Made by a program: the position numbers and the translations under genes
Part shown: positions 1 to 6,717 of the stretch, one piece after another
Position numbering within the stretch: the stretch's first letter is position 1
Layout of the letters: every line of letters begins with the position of its first letter
Notes under the pieces: model-generated
Database searches by the model: none
Seen by the model: only the letters and a program-made list of their open reading frames with translations
What the model was told of the DNA's origin: nothing
Source of the DNA: a virus
Direction: 5' to 3' (one strand)
IMG/VR virus record: IMGVR_UViG_3300024265_000035
Location: 1-64,000 of that record
Length of the DNA stretch: 64,000 nucleotides

Positions 1-442
1 CTTGTCCATTTCGATCACCATATGTCAGCGTCTGAATGGAGTCTTGGAATAAGATATCTGTTCCGCTCTCAAGAACATGTGCTAGTAGATCATCAAGCTC
101 TGAGAATTGAGAGATGTTGAAGTCTGCCTGAAGCTCAAGACGATTGGCACGCATCTTCACCATGTACTCATTCTCCTCTCCAACATTGAAGAGAATCTTG
201 TGACCTGTGTGTCGGCTCATTAGATCAGCCAACTGCAGTGACATAGTGCTCTTGCCTGCACCTGGAAATCCAGTAAACAGAACTGTTGCACCAGGAAGAA
301 TCCCTGGCATGTCCTGTCCACCAAAGATCTCATCCAGGAGTGGGACACCCGTTGTAATCCTGTTGTAGTATTTCTCAGGAACCTCTACATCCCTGAGTTT
401 ATGTACGTTGCCGCTCACATACCCGAGCTTCATCGCTGTCAT
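1..442 (-). CDS. RadA/KaiC-like RecA-superfamily ATPase (partial, runs off the left edge)
   Basis: The first 147 codons are visible and the C-terminus lies outside the window. The ATG at 442 follows an AAGGAGG box (452-458) by about 8 bases; a second in-frame ATG lies at 433. Residues 31-42 (TGVPLLDEIFGG) and the Walker A GFPGAGKST at 58-66 match the RadA/KaiC/DnaB branch of RecA-like ATPases, in which the target sequence TGxxxLDxxxGGG precedes the P-loop. A Walker B-like strand (DILFQDS) lies near residue 127. RadA-type proteins act in recombination and branch migration, while KaiC- or DnaB-type proteins are ring ATPases. With the C-terminus missing I cannot separate these. It appears to have its own promoter just upstream. 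Confidence 0.7.
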   Translation of the reverse strand, partial: MTAMKLGYVSGNVHKLRDVEVPEKYYNRITTGVPLLDEIFGGQDMPGILPGATVLFTGFPGAGKSTMSLQLADLMSRHTGHKILFNVGEENEYMVKMRANRLELQADFNISQFSELDDLLAHVLESGTDILFQDSIQTLTYGDRNGQ

Positions 443-481
443 TCGCTCTCTCCTCCTTGTGGCTTTATTGATTGAGAGTCT

Positions 482-510
482 AATATATCACAAGTGTGAG
501 GGAGAGTAAA
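482..510 (-). promoter_or_regulatory. Candidate sigma70-type promoter for the RadA/KaiC-like gene
   Basis: On the minus strand TTTACT (505-510) and TATATT (482-487) are separated by exactly 17 bases. The -10 is preceded by TGA, giving an extended -10 look (TGATATATT). It sits in the 74-base gap between the stop of the upstream membrane gene and the ATG at 442, one of the few real gaps in this tightly packed strand. This is a pattern match only; start-site mapping would be needed. Confidence 0.45.
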
Positions 511-516
511 GGTGTT

Positions 517-804
517 TTAGTTTAGTCCTTCTCTTCCACCGCCTGGTTTTCCTGGGTTCGTGTCAGTGGATACCTCGACGAAATAGGACTCGTCATCATC
601 GATCAGATCACCAGGTTCGATGTCATGCTCACACTCACACACGCCACACGCCACACACTCATCACTGGTATCATCTAAGTCAGCGAAAATATCAGCAAGC
701 ATTTTCTTTCGAAACTGACGGTCACCCCATTTCATTCCACAAAGGAAGATTAAAGCCACAGCAATAAGAACAAGAAGCACAACAATCAAATTACTCACGA
801 TCAT
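517..804 (-). CDS. Small single-span membrane protein with a cysteine cluster
   Basis: A 95-residue protein of unknown family. Residues 3-22 form a strongly hydrophobic helix right at the N-terminus, so the protein is probably anchored in the inner membrane with the rest cytoplasmic (Lys and Arg follow the helix). The soluble part is acidic and holds CVACGVCEC (about 50-58), a dense CxxCxxCxC cluster that could bind Zn or an Fe-S centre. The start overlaps the end of the nucleotidase gene by 14 bases, so the two are probably co-translated. Confidence 0.7.
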   Translation of the reverse strand: MIVSNLIVVLLVLIAVALIFLCGMKWGDRQFRKKMLADIFADLDDTSDECVACGVCECEHDIEPGDLIDDDESYFVEVSTDTNPGKPGGGREGLN

Positions 805-1420
805 ATCTCCACCCAGTTTCTTGTTTTATCCACGTCAATCTCTCTGATGTCATGCATTGTGTTTGCAATCTATAGTCTTCATCATTTTTATATCTTTCAA
901 TAAAATGTAAGAAGTCAAACCAGGATTCTACATGCACGTCAGCGCACTGCTCGCCCCTATTCCATGGTCTGTCTAGACAGACTGACGTGCCACGGAAATC
1001 ACGTAGATTATGTGCTCCATCATCAAACAACATATCTCCATTGATTAGTTCCTTACGATGGCAGACAATGAAATTACTAAGCTTGAACCACGGCATGTAA
1101 TCACGAAGCCAGTCTTTCTTCTCTTCCACTGCAGTACTTGATCTAATCGGCGAAGCTGTAGCAATTACTATATCATTGCCATAAGATAATTTAACGGCTC
1201 CATCGAGGGCGCCGTCAACGGGTTCCATGTTGAAATAGAATCCAGGTTTACTGAGATAATCATAGATTTTCATTCCACACTCAGGCTTTACCCAATAGTG
1301 TATGTTCCATCCTCTTATATCCTCGAGCGTGCGGTCATCATCATAGTCGATGTTGTATGCATCGAGCCACGCTTGATTTGTTTGAACGAGGATGTCATCC
1401 ATGTCGAGGACGATTAGCAT
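791..1420 (-). CDS. 5'(3')-deoxyribonucleotidase-like HAD phosphatase
   Basis: HAD-superfamily protein of 209 residues resembling the NT5C deoxyribonucleotidases, which remove phosphate from dNMPs. Motif I is LDMDD (D6 nucleophile, D8 acid/base), motif II is in IVIATAS, and the acidic motif MLFDDGAHN lies near residue 137. The ATG at 1420 overlaps the upstream stop as TAATG, which fixes the start; an ORF extension to 1441 would add seven residues that do not belong to the fold. It sits among other nucleotide-metabolism genes and could trim dNMP pools, including unmodified or host nucleotides. Confidence 0.8.
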   Translation of the reverse strand: MLIVLDMDDILVQTNQAWLDAYNIDYDDDRTLEDIRGWNIHYWVKPECGMKIYDYLSKPGFYFNMEPVDGALDGAVKLSYGNDIVIATASPIRSSTAVEEKKDWLRDYMPWFKLSNFIVCHRKELINGDMLFDDGAHNLRDFRGTSVCLDRPWNRGEQCADVHVESWFDFLHFIERYKNDEDYRLQTQCMTSERLTWIKQETGWRYDRE

Positions 1421-1854
1421 TAACGAGTACCATGTTTCCATGCATCACGTTCAGATATATCAAACTCATCTTTAGCAAGTGCAATATCTAGATTGACTTC
1501 GTTATCTAGAGTCGGACGCTGCAGTTTCTCACAATTCCGCCTCTCTTCCTTGGCAATCTTATATGCAAGTAGAGAATACACGAGGTTGTCAAGCAGCTTC
1601 TCTTCAATGGGCTCACCTTTCAACGTTTCACCTCGCACCCACTTCTTAATAGACCTGAGGTGCTTATTCAGTCCGACACCGAGAGCCTGACGCATCGTAA
1701 TCCCTAAGTCCTTAGCTGTCTCACGGAATTCAGCAAGTCTATCACCTTCTTCAGCGTAGTCGATTGACTTGGTCTTTAGAATACGAAGAGCCTTGTCGAT
1801 TAACTCGTCAAAGTCTTCGTCATTAGTATATTTGCTGTGTCCTTTATCACTCAT
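1420..1854 (-). CDS. DUF1599/nucleotide-modification-associated-like helical protein
   Basis: All-helical, 144 residues. The pattern of KSIDYAEEGDRLAEF followed by a central helix with NKHLRSIKKWVRGE and a C-terminal LLDNLVYSLLAYKIA resembles phage proteins of the DUF1599 type (nucleotide modification associated domain 1), which carry an acidic D-Y-G/A motif and a final D-x-x-x-Y helix. The assignment rests on pattern alone. It overlaps the HExxH gene by ATGA and the nucleotidase by TAATG, so it belongs to the same translationally coupled string. It may be a dNTP-handling enzyme related to MazG-like pyrophosphatases. Confidence 0.5.
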   Translation of the reverse strand: MSDKGHSKYTNDEDFDELIDKALRILKTKSIDYAEEGDRLAEFRETAKDLGITMRQALGVGLNKHLRSIKKWVRGETLKGEPIEEKLLDNLVYSLLAYKIAKEERRNCEKLQRPTLDNEVNLDIALAKDEFDISERDAWKHGTR

Positions 1855-2495
1855 ATCGTCACTTTCTTATAGAGCATCCCATGTTCTTTCATAGCATCAT
1901 AGATCTGACGCTCGTACTCATTGATTGGTCCCCATACTTGAGCACGAAAAACTGCAGCCTCTAATCTATCTCTTATGTATTCCTTAAATGGCCACATGAA
2001 ATAGTAGTTTAGGCCGGTAAAGTTACTCACATAGTAATCGTAATGCTTGTCTTCGACCTTACCATATCTCCATTGTCTAAGGACTACTGAAAGCTGGTAT
2101 GCTTCAAGCTCCTTCATCATCCTGAAGTATGCTGGAATCGGTAGAGCAAAGAGCAAGAATAATAGGAACCATGAGTTCCACAGTATTAGAGGTAGCACAA
2201 TCCCCAACACTCCTAGAATTTGTGGCATCACATATAAGAGTGAGTGTATTATCCTCGTCTGTCTCTTAGCCTGAAGAATGTGTACGCCTTCATGTGCTAG
2301 CACGTTCCAGTTTGGAACGTGCTTTCTGGCTATAGCAATTGTCCATCCAATTGTAGTGGAGAAATCCATATACTTTGGAAAGATCTTGCCAAGCAATCTA
2401 TGTTGCCACATCTTATTCTTTGATTTAAGTGTAGCCTTTGGCTGAAATCTCTTGATTATTACCAAGACTTTGGTAAAGAAATCGAGGTCGTTCAT
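1851..2495 (-). CDS. Integral membrane protein with HExxH zincin motif
   Basis: A 214-residue protein. HEGVH at residues 68-72 sits in LAHEGVHILQAKR, the layout of a zincin active-site helix. Two adjacent transmembrane helices follow at about 85-103 and 104-123, and then ELEAYQ near 134 could supply the third, glutamate metal ligand (gluzincin-like). I infer a membrane-embedded or membrane-anchored metallopeptidase, substrate unknown. No signal peptide is evident before the HExxH. It overlaps both neighbours by 4 bases. Confidence 0.65.
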   Translation of the reverse strand: MNDLDFFTKVLVIIKRFQPKATLKSKNKMWQHRLLGKIFPKYMDFSTTIGWTIAIARKHVPNWNVLAHEGVHILQAKRQTRIIHSLLYVMPQILGVLGIVLPLILWNSWFLLFLLFALPIPAYFRMMKELEAYQLSVVLRQWRYGKVEDKHYDYYVSNFTGLNYYFMWPFKEYIRDRLEAAVFRAQVWGPINEYERQIYDAMKEHGMLYKKVTI

Positions 2496-3247
2496 GATAT
2501 ATCCAACTCTATAATCTGCTTACCACATGCTGCATTCGAAAAGATCGTCGTACCGCCATCAGTTTCAAAACGACCACGTCCACCGTGTGCATGTCCGTAA
2601 CAGAACAAGCGTGGCATACGTTTATCATCATCATACAGCCGTTCATTGATCCACTTAGTAAACTCGTGTGATCCAATATGTTTACTGTATCCCATGTCTA
2701 AAATACCATGTGGAGGCGAATGAGATATCACCACATCGAGATCGTCAGGCATCATTTCGATGTCCATCCCAATACGTTCAGGATCCCGTTCTCCCCACCA
2801 TTCATCGCTAAACCTATTCACGCCTCTGAATCCTCCGAATCGTAGTCCACAATAATCTTGAAACCGTGTGGAATCGTCAGAGACTTCAAAGTGTTTGCCT
2901 CCAAACATTGGACCAAGGTCTGTAAAGTCATGGTTTCCCCGTACGATGACGACTGGGTTGTGTTTGCAGTTTTTAGGGAAGAAATGTCTGAGCCCGAGTG
3001 GTTTCTTCTTGTCTGTAAACTTCCGCTTGAACCAATCAAGCTGTAATCGTTCTTCTCTTTCATGAACTATCTCGCGCTGGACACAGAAAGGATCATACGG
3101 GATCCACCCTCCTTGCCGAGACCGTCGTGGTGACATGTCGACAATCGGATAGTTGTCTAACATATCTCCTGTTATGACATAAACATCAGCCTCAGGAAAT
3201 TGACTCCATTGATTGTGCCAGTCTGATACATGTGCTAGCCGCACCAT
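2492..3247 (-). CDS. Calcineurin-like metallophosphoesterase
   Basis: A 251-residue protein with the full metallophosphoesterase set: DWH (D9, H11), ITGDMLD (about 25-31), RGNHDF, SHSPPHG and YGHAHG, in the standard order, so two metals should be bound. Family members include phosphodiesterases, protein phosphatases and SbcD/Mre11-like nucleases. At this size and without a capping domain it looks like a free phosphodiesterase or phosphatase. It starts at ATG 3247 with a weak ribosome-binding site and overlaps the HExxH membrane gene by ATGA. The substrate is not predictable. Confidence 0.88.
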   Translation of the reverse strand: MVRLAHVSDWHNQWSQFPEADVYVITGDMLDNYPIVDMSPRRSRQGGWIPYDPFCVQREIVHEREERLQLDWFKRKFTDKKKPLGLRHFFPKNCKHNPVVIVRGNHDFTDLGPMFGGKHFEVSDDSTRFQDYCGLRFGGFRGVNRFSDEWWGERDPERIGMDIEMMPDDLDVVISHSPPHGILDMGYSKHIGSHEFTKWINERLYDDDKRMPRLFCYGHAHGGRGRFETDGGTTIFSNAACGKQIIELDIS

Positions 3248-3370
3248 TGTAATTGATTATACACCATTATCCGCTGAGTGTACACCTTTTCAGGTTGACT
3301 GTTAGACGCTGGATTCGCCGTCTCCATCTTCTTGCGGATACGGCGCTTCTCTTTCTTTGTCTTACGGCGC

Positions 3371-3592
3371 CTAGTCTCGTCTGTCGTAGCACTCTCTGAG
3401 GGCTTCGTTAATGTCTTGTTGCGATTCACTTTGAGCTTCAGTCTTTTCCCTAACTTCAATCGTGTTATCCTCCATGATATGTTCAACAAGTTTCTTGGTA
3501 GCTTCGTACCACCTGCAGTTCATCACATCGATATACACTTCATGAATGAAGTCCTCCAGCTTATCACAATCTTTGCATTTAACTCTACTCAT
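3371..3592 (-). CDS. Hypothetical protein with a CKDC motif
   Basis: A 73-residue acidic helical protein of unknown family. I place the start at ATG 3592, which overlaps the upstream stop in the string GATGATGAGTAG; the longer ORF to 3751 would run back through the upstream gene in another frame and has a non-phage-like basic composition. It begins MSRVKCKDCDKLEDF, so a small CxxC knuckle lies at the N-terminus. About 120 bases without a convincing gene follow before the phosphoesterase start. Confidence 0.5.
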   Translation of the reverse strand: MSRVKCKDCDKLEDFIHEVYIDVMNCRWYEATKKLVEHIMEDNTIEVREKTEAQSESQQDINEALRECYDRRD

Positions 3593-3881
3593 CATCCCAA
3601 CTGAGGTCTTCAATATGCTCTTGAACCTGCTCAGGTGTTGCATCCTTCGCTTGCGTTGTCGTCTTGCACGCTTCCCACCATTCATTGAATGTGGGTCTGC
3701 GGCCGAGGATTGGTTTGCCACGTTCGCTATAACGTGCACGTCTACGTTCATTTATCCTGAATCTGTTGCTTTGGTTGTCGAGCTCGTTCTGCTCTACTAT
3801 AGTATTAGTCCAATTCTTACAGAATTCTTTGTACAGCTTTTTAGCTGCATCTCTCTTTATCTTCCTTAGATTACTAGCCAT
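3585..3881 (-). CDS. Hypothetical basic helical protein
   Basis: A 98-residue protein of unknown family, strongly basic in its first 60 residues and acidic at the end (EHIEDLSWDDE). It contains RPTFNEWWEACK, a Trp-rich turn. It starts at the base where the upstream membrane protein gene stops, and ends overlapping the next small gene. Nothing in it points to an enzyme; nucleic-acid binding would fit the charge but is only a guess. Confidence 0.6.
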   Translation of the reverse strand: MASNLRKIKRDAAKKLYKEFCKNWTNTIVEQNELDNQSNRFRINERRRARYSERGKPILGRRPTFNEWWEACKTTTQAKDATPEQVQEHIEDLSWDDE

Positions 3882-4090
3882 TACTGCACGAACAACTTAA
3901 CAAAAGCAAGACAACCGAGACCAGTTACAAGGTAAAGGAATAAAGCTATAGCTAACTTCGCTACTTTTAATCCTAATGGTTTATCTTCATCATCTTCAAG
4001 TTCTTCTTGTTTTTCATCAATAAGAATGAAGGTCTTTTCAAGAACAGTACAAAAGAAAAAACCCATTGCGATTGCGAGTATAATAATCAT
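3881..4090 (-). CDS. Small two-helix membrane protein
   Basis: A 69-residue protein with one transmembrane helix at the extreme N-terminus (MIIILAIAMGFFFCTVL), a charged acidic middle (EKQEELEDDEDK) and a second helix near the C-terminus. ATG 4090 is preferred because GGAAAG lies 7 bases upstream, right after the TAG of the metzincin gene; the upstream extension to 4138 reads through that gene. Both termini may face the same side. Size and topology fit a small holin-like or membrane-modifying accessory protein, but no family is recognised. Confidence 0.65.
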   Translation of the reverse strand: MIIILAIAMGFFFCTVLEKTFILIDEKQEELEDDEDKPLGLKVAKLAIALFLYLVTGLGCLAFVKLFVQ

Positions 4091-4100
4091 ATAATCTTTC

Positions 4101-4736
4101 CTAACGAGGTTCTTCGACTGGAACCGCTGTCGGTCCATAGTGTCGCTTGAACTCCTTTATTTCTACATCACACAGACTCTTCAATCCACCTTTGGAATTC
4201 ATGAACCTATGCATAAGACAATCTTTATATGGAATATGGTGTAGACCTAATGCGTGTCCAACTTCATGTCTCGCAACGCTAAGCCTGAAATTCTTTCCGT
4301 CTATAAACCAGTGTTTCCAGAATCTAATCTTAACTGATCTCATGTGACGATCATCGATCGAGATGATGTCACGGTATGCTGTTCCTCGTACTGAGACACG
4401 ATCCCCATCAGCATTTTTCTTTGACCAGGTTACTACAATCATTTGTTTTTCTGGCCAGACATCCTCAGTTTTCACACATTTTCTTTCATGGAAGAGATCT
4501 ATATTCGTCATGTCATCCCACCACTGAAAGGAATCACGAACGTCTTGCTTAAACTTTTCAGGAAAATCACATGTAAATCCCCAAACAACGGGAACTTCAG
4601 TGATGTGCCAACTCCACGTTTCGAGCTGCATCGTCTCATTCTCATATTGAAGAAGACGTCGTTTACCAACAAAACTACAGCTCATTAAAGCTACAGCAAA
4701 TAGTATTAAAAGTGCACTTCGAAGTCTACATCGCAT
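4101..4736 (-). CDS. Metzincin-type zinc metalloprotease, predicted lipoprotein
   Basis: A 211-residue protein. The N-terminus is a lipoprotein signal (positively charged start, hydrophobic core, lipobox LMSC with Cys at 20). HEVGHALGLHH at 157-167 is a complete metzincin zinc site (HExxHxxGxxH), and CLMHRFMN just after it provides the Met-turn, as in matrixins and astacin-like enzymes. I infer a secreted, membrane-tethered endopeptidase made in infected cells. It starts inside the end of a 52-residue gene (31-base overlap) after GAGAAGG. A processed extracytoplasmic protease is unusual among phage early-type genes; it may act on surface proteins or superinfecting phage. Confidence 0.85.
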   Translation of the reverse strand: MRCRLRSALLILFAVALMSCSFVGKRRLLQYENETMQLETWSWHITEVPVVWGFTCDFPEKFKQDVRDSFQWWDDMTNIDLFHERKCVKTEDVWPEKQMIVVTWSKKNADGDRVSVRGTAYRDIISIDDRHMRSVKIRFWKHWFIDGKNFRLSVARHEVGHALGLHHIPYKDCLMHRFMNSKGGLKSLCDVEIKEFKRHYGPTAVPVEEPR

Positions 4737-4864
4737 TCCTTCTCTTCCTCGACATGCTCAGGCTCAACAAGTGGCAGTCGTAGTTCACGTTGGTGTTCGG
4801 CTTCACGTTGGCGTCTAAGCTTTTCGAGTTCCTCCATAATTGGAAGGATGTTTGGTGTTGTCAT
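4706..4864 (-). CDS. 52-residue charged helical protein
   Basis: A short gene that fills the gap between the ribbon-helix-helix gene and the metzincin gene. ATG 4864 overlaps the upstream stop as ATGA. The product begins MTTPNILPIMEELEKLRRQR and continues as one highly charged helix with an acidic end (EPEHVEEEKECDVDF). Unknown function. The coupled start and continuous coding up to the next gene support it as real. Confidence 0.55.
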   Translation of the reverse strand: MTTPNILPIMEELEKLRRQREAEHQRELRLPLVEPEHVEEEKECDVDFEVHF

Positions 4865-5157
4865 TCATCATTTCCCTTTTCAACTACACTCTCAATCTCG
4901 TCAAGTATGTGTCCTTGCTCACGCCGAGACCAGCTTGCTTTCTTCTTATTGACAGTATTCATATCTTTGTGTGTTCTGGCAATCTTTCTGATATGATCAT
5001 CACCATCTAAGTAGGCAAGGATGCATGCCTCCACCAATGTCTGAATCTTAATTCCCTCAAGCGCCGCCTTTGATTTCAGTGCTTTATGGTCATTCATGTG
5101 TAGACGGAAGGGTATCTGCTGTATATTCCGTTGTTTCTCAGTTAGTTTAATAGCCAT
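4861..5157 (-). CDS. Ribbon-helix-helix (CopG/Arc-like) DNA-binding protein
   Basis: A 98-residue protein. Residues 15-50 read IPFRLHMNDHKALKSKAALE followed by IKIQTLVEACILAYLDGD: a short beta strand with alternating polar residues, then two helices, which is the ribbon-helix-helix layout. Such proteins bind DNA as dimers through the strand and often repress their own operon. The basic tail (KKKASWSRREQ) could add DNA contacts. It overlaps its upstream neighbour by 11 bases and the downstream 52-residue gene by 4. Confidence 0.65.
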   Translation of the reverse strand: MAIKLTEKQRNIQQIPFRLHMNDHKALKSKAALEGIKIQTLVEACILAYLDGDDHIRKIARTHKDMNTVNKKKASWSRREQGHILDEIESVVEKGNDE

Positions 5158-5374
5158 CGATTTCTAATCTTTCTTTTATTTCTTCGAGAGTATACCAATA
5201 TTCCATCTTGCTTTGTGCCATACCAACACAGATACTCCAAACTACATCAAATGATTCATTCGACTTAATCCAGAAACTAATAGATGCGAATGGAACAGGA
5301 ACATAATATCTCATGCGCCATAGTTTTACGTACCACGATTGGTTCTGATACCTGTCTTCTAGATCACTGGACAT
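5147..5374 (-). CDS. Hypothetical aromatic-rich small protein
   Basis: A 75-residue protein of unknown family, rich in Tyr and Trp, with a possible half-hydrophobic strand region (YYVPVPFASISFWI) and a C-terminal charged helix (YWYTLEEIKERLEIDGY). The ATG immediately follows the TAG of the upstream gene. There is no clear transmembrane span or catalytic motif. Confidence 0.6.
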   Translation of the reverse strand: MSSDLEDRYQNQSWYVKLWRMRYYVPVPFASISFWIKSNESFDVVWSICVGMAQSKMEYWYTLEEIKERLEIDGY

Positions 5375-5860
5375 CTATGACACGCATCGTGATGAATGAT
5401 CTAGGATACACTCGTACGACACCATCCCACTCGAAGGTAATCCAGCTGTACCGTGCTCATCGACAGGAGTAGATAGCTGTAATGTATCATTCGTCAAGGG
5501 CACAAGAGTACCATCACATGTGAGTGTGGGTTCAGTCTGGCTAATATAAATCGTGTGATCCCATTGTGGTGCTGTGTTCGGAGTGCTCACGGTCGGAGCT
5601 GTTCCCCACCAATATTGTGGATAAGACGGAGGATAGACTGGCCAAGTCTGTTGTGGCCATGCATGTGGCTGCGTACGCTCATGGTTAGTGAGAGCGTCCT
5701 GAATCATGCGAGTGACACTCTCCTCGTTTAGAATCCGCTTACCAGTCTTGCTCGACTCATTCTTCTTGTCGCCACTGGGCTTCTCGAGTTGAGCCAGTTC
5801 CTCAGCTGTGCCTTCAAATTCAATGACAGTGCCGTCAGGCTGTGTTATCTTCTTCTTCAT
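5375..5860 (-). CDS. Hypothetical protein with Pro/Trp/Tyr-rich central linker
   Basis: A 161-residue protein starting at ATG 5860, which overlaps the end of the dCMP deaminase gene by 26 bases; the first residues (MKKKITQPDGTVIEFEGTAE) form a compact beta-hairpin-like start. A helix follows (RILNEESVTRMIQDALTN), then a low-complexity stretch such as WPQQTWPVYPPSYPQYWWG. The C-terminal 60 residues are Thr/Ser-rich. This resembles an adaptor or virion-associated decoration more than an enzyme. Family unknown. Confidence 0.6.
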   Translation of the reverse strand: MKKKITQPDGTVIEFEGTAEELAQLEKPSGDKKNESSKTGKRILNEESVTRMIQDALTNHERTQPHAWPQQTWPVYPPSYPQYWWGTAPTVSTPNTAPQWDHTIYISQTEPTLTCDGTLVPLTNDTLQLSTPVDEHGTAGLPSSGMVSYECILDHSSRCVS

Positions 5861-6371
5861 TATCTGTAATCTCCATCTTCCATTGTGAACCACGACCGAA
5901 ATCTTTAAGATCCACGCCGTCTATATAGATATCATTCTGACATATAACTTCTACAGAATTATTCATCAGGAGCTCGATGCCTTCTGTATTCCTGTATAGT
6001 TCCGTGTACACGACTTGTTCAATTCCAGCATTTATGATTCGCTTAGAACACATCTTGCAGGGTGATGTCGTGGTATACAAGCGTTTAAATGAAGGATCAT
6101 TGAAGTCTAACTTGATGATAGCATTCTCTTCCGCGTGCAAGCATCCACATTTTCCTGGTTCTTTCGAATCACAACCGTGTGGCCCGCCCTTGTAATTTCC
6201 ATTGTAGCCGATGGCAAGAACACGATTGTAGTCCCACGATGTGATGACACATCCAACTGAGGCTCGCAAACACATACTTCTCTTACTGAGAATATACGCG
6301 AATGTCAGATATACGTCAGCCCAGCGAGGACGTGAGACAATCGTTGAGCTCTCCTCGTATACGTAGCTCAC
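5835..6371 (-). CDS. dCMP deaminase
   Basis: Converts dCMP to dUMP. The 178-residue protein has the zinc deaminase signature: HAEENA at 79-84 (His ligand, catalytic Glu 81) and SPCKMC (Cys 104 and 107). An extra Cys-rich segment before it (HGCDSKEPGKCGC) matches the second zinc site of phage and eukaryotic dCMP deaminases. The N-terminus RPRWADVYLTFAYILSKRSMC is typical of the family. The start is GTG 6371, overlapping the upstream stop as GTGA. Together with the predicted dCMP hydroxymethylase it would partition dCMP between dUMP and a modified base. Confidence 0.93.
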   Translation of the reverse strand: MSYVYEESSTIVSRPRWADVYLTFAYILSKRSMCLRASVGCVITSWDYNRVLAIGYNGNYKGGPHGCDSKEPGKCGCLHAEENAIIKLDFNDPSFKRLYTTTSPCKMCSKRIINAGIEQVVYTELYRNTEGIELLMNNSVEVICQNDIYIDGVDLKDFGRGSQWKMEITDNEEEDNTA

Positions 6372-6706
6372 ACTATCGTGAATACATCTTGATTAGATGT
6401 CAGTGCTACAACCACAGCGACAGTGCTACCACGATCGATGGGGATTGAGGCAGCTAAACACTTCACGTGTGCTTCAACCTCTTGTCCTGGAAGAACGAGT
6501 GTTGCTTTGTTGACTAGCTCTAACCCCTGACTGCGTGCATAGTCGCACTCTAACAATAATACTGGTACGTTAAAGGTAACACCAAGCGGAACACGTTTAA
6601 CTTCATCTTCTGCAAGATTAAAATCAAGTGGTGCGCCCAACCTAAGAACTGGTAGTTCTCCTTTTGGTGTTGTTCCATCGCCTAATTGACATTCTACTAT
6701 AGCCAT
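6368..6706 (-). CDS. dUTPase-fold protein, active site apparently degenerate
   Basis: A 112-residue all-beta protein. The segment VPLGVTFNVPVLLLECDYARSQGLELVN reads like the core of trimeric dUTPase/dCTP deaminase proteins (xxTGIxxxIPxGxxGxIxPRSSLAxxGxxVxN), followed by a hydrophobic end strand (STVAVVVAL). However, the catalytic Arg-Ser-Ser and the Asp of GTIDSDYRG are not recognisable. I infer a non-catalytic or altered relative, perhaps structural or regulatory. It is translationally coupled to dCMP deaminase (GTGA overlap), which supports a nucleotide-related role. An unrelated jelly-roll fold cannot be excluded. Confidence 0.45.
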   Translation of the reverse strand: MAIVECQLGDGTTPKGELPVLRLGAPLDFNLAEDEVKRVPLGVTFNVPVLLLECDYARSQGLELVNKATLVLPGQEVEAHVKCLAASIPIDRGSTVAVVVALTSNQDVFTIV

Positions 6707-6717
6707 AATCTTTCCCT

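Noticed and set aside
3235-3489. 84-residue very basic ORF on the minus strand between the CKDC gene and the phosphoesterase
   Set aside because: It starts inside the upstream gene in another frame, has a low-complexity Arg/Lys run and no ribosome-binding site at a plausible start; the last 30 codons after an internal ATG are too little evidence.
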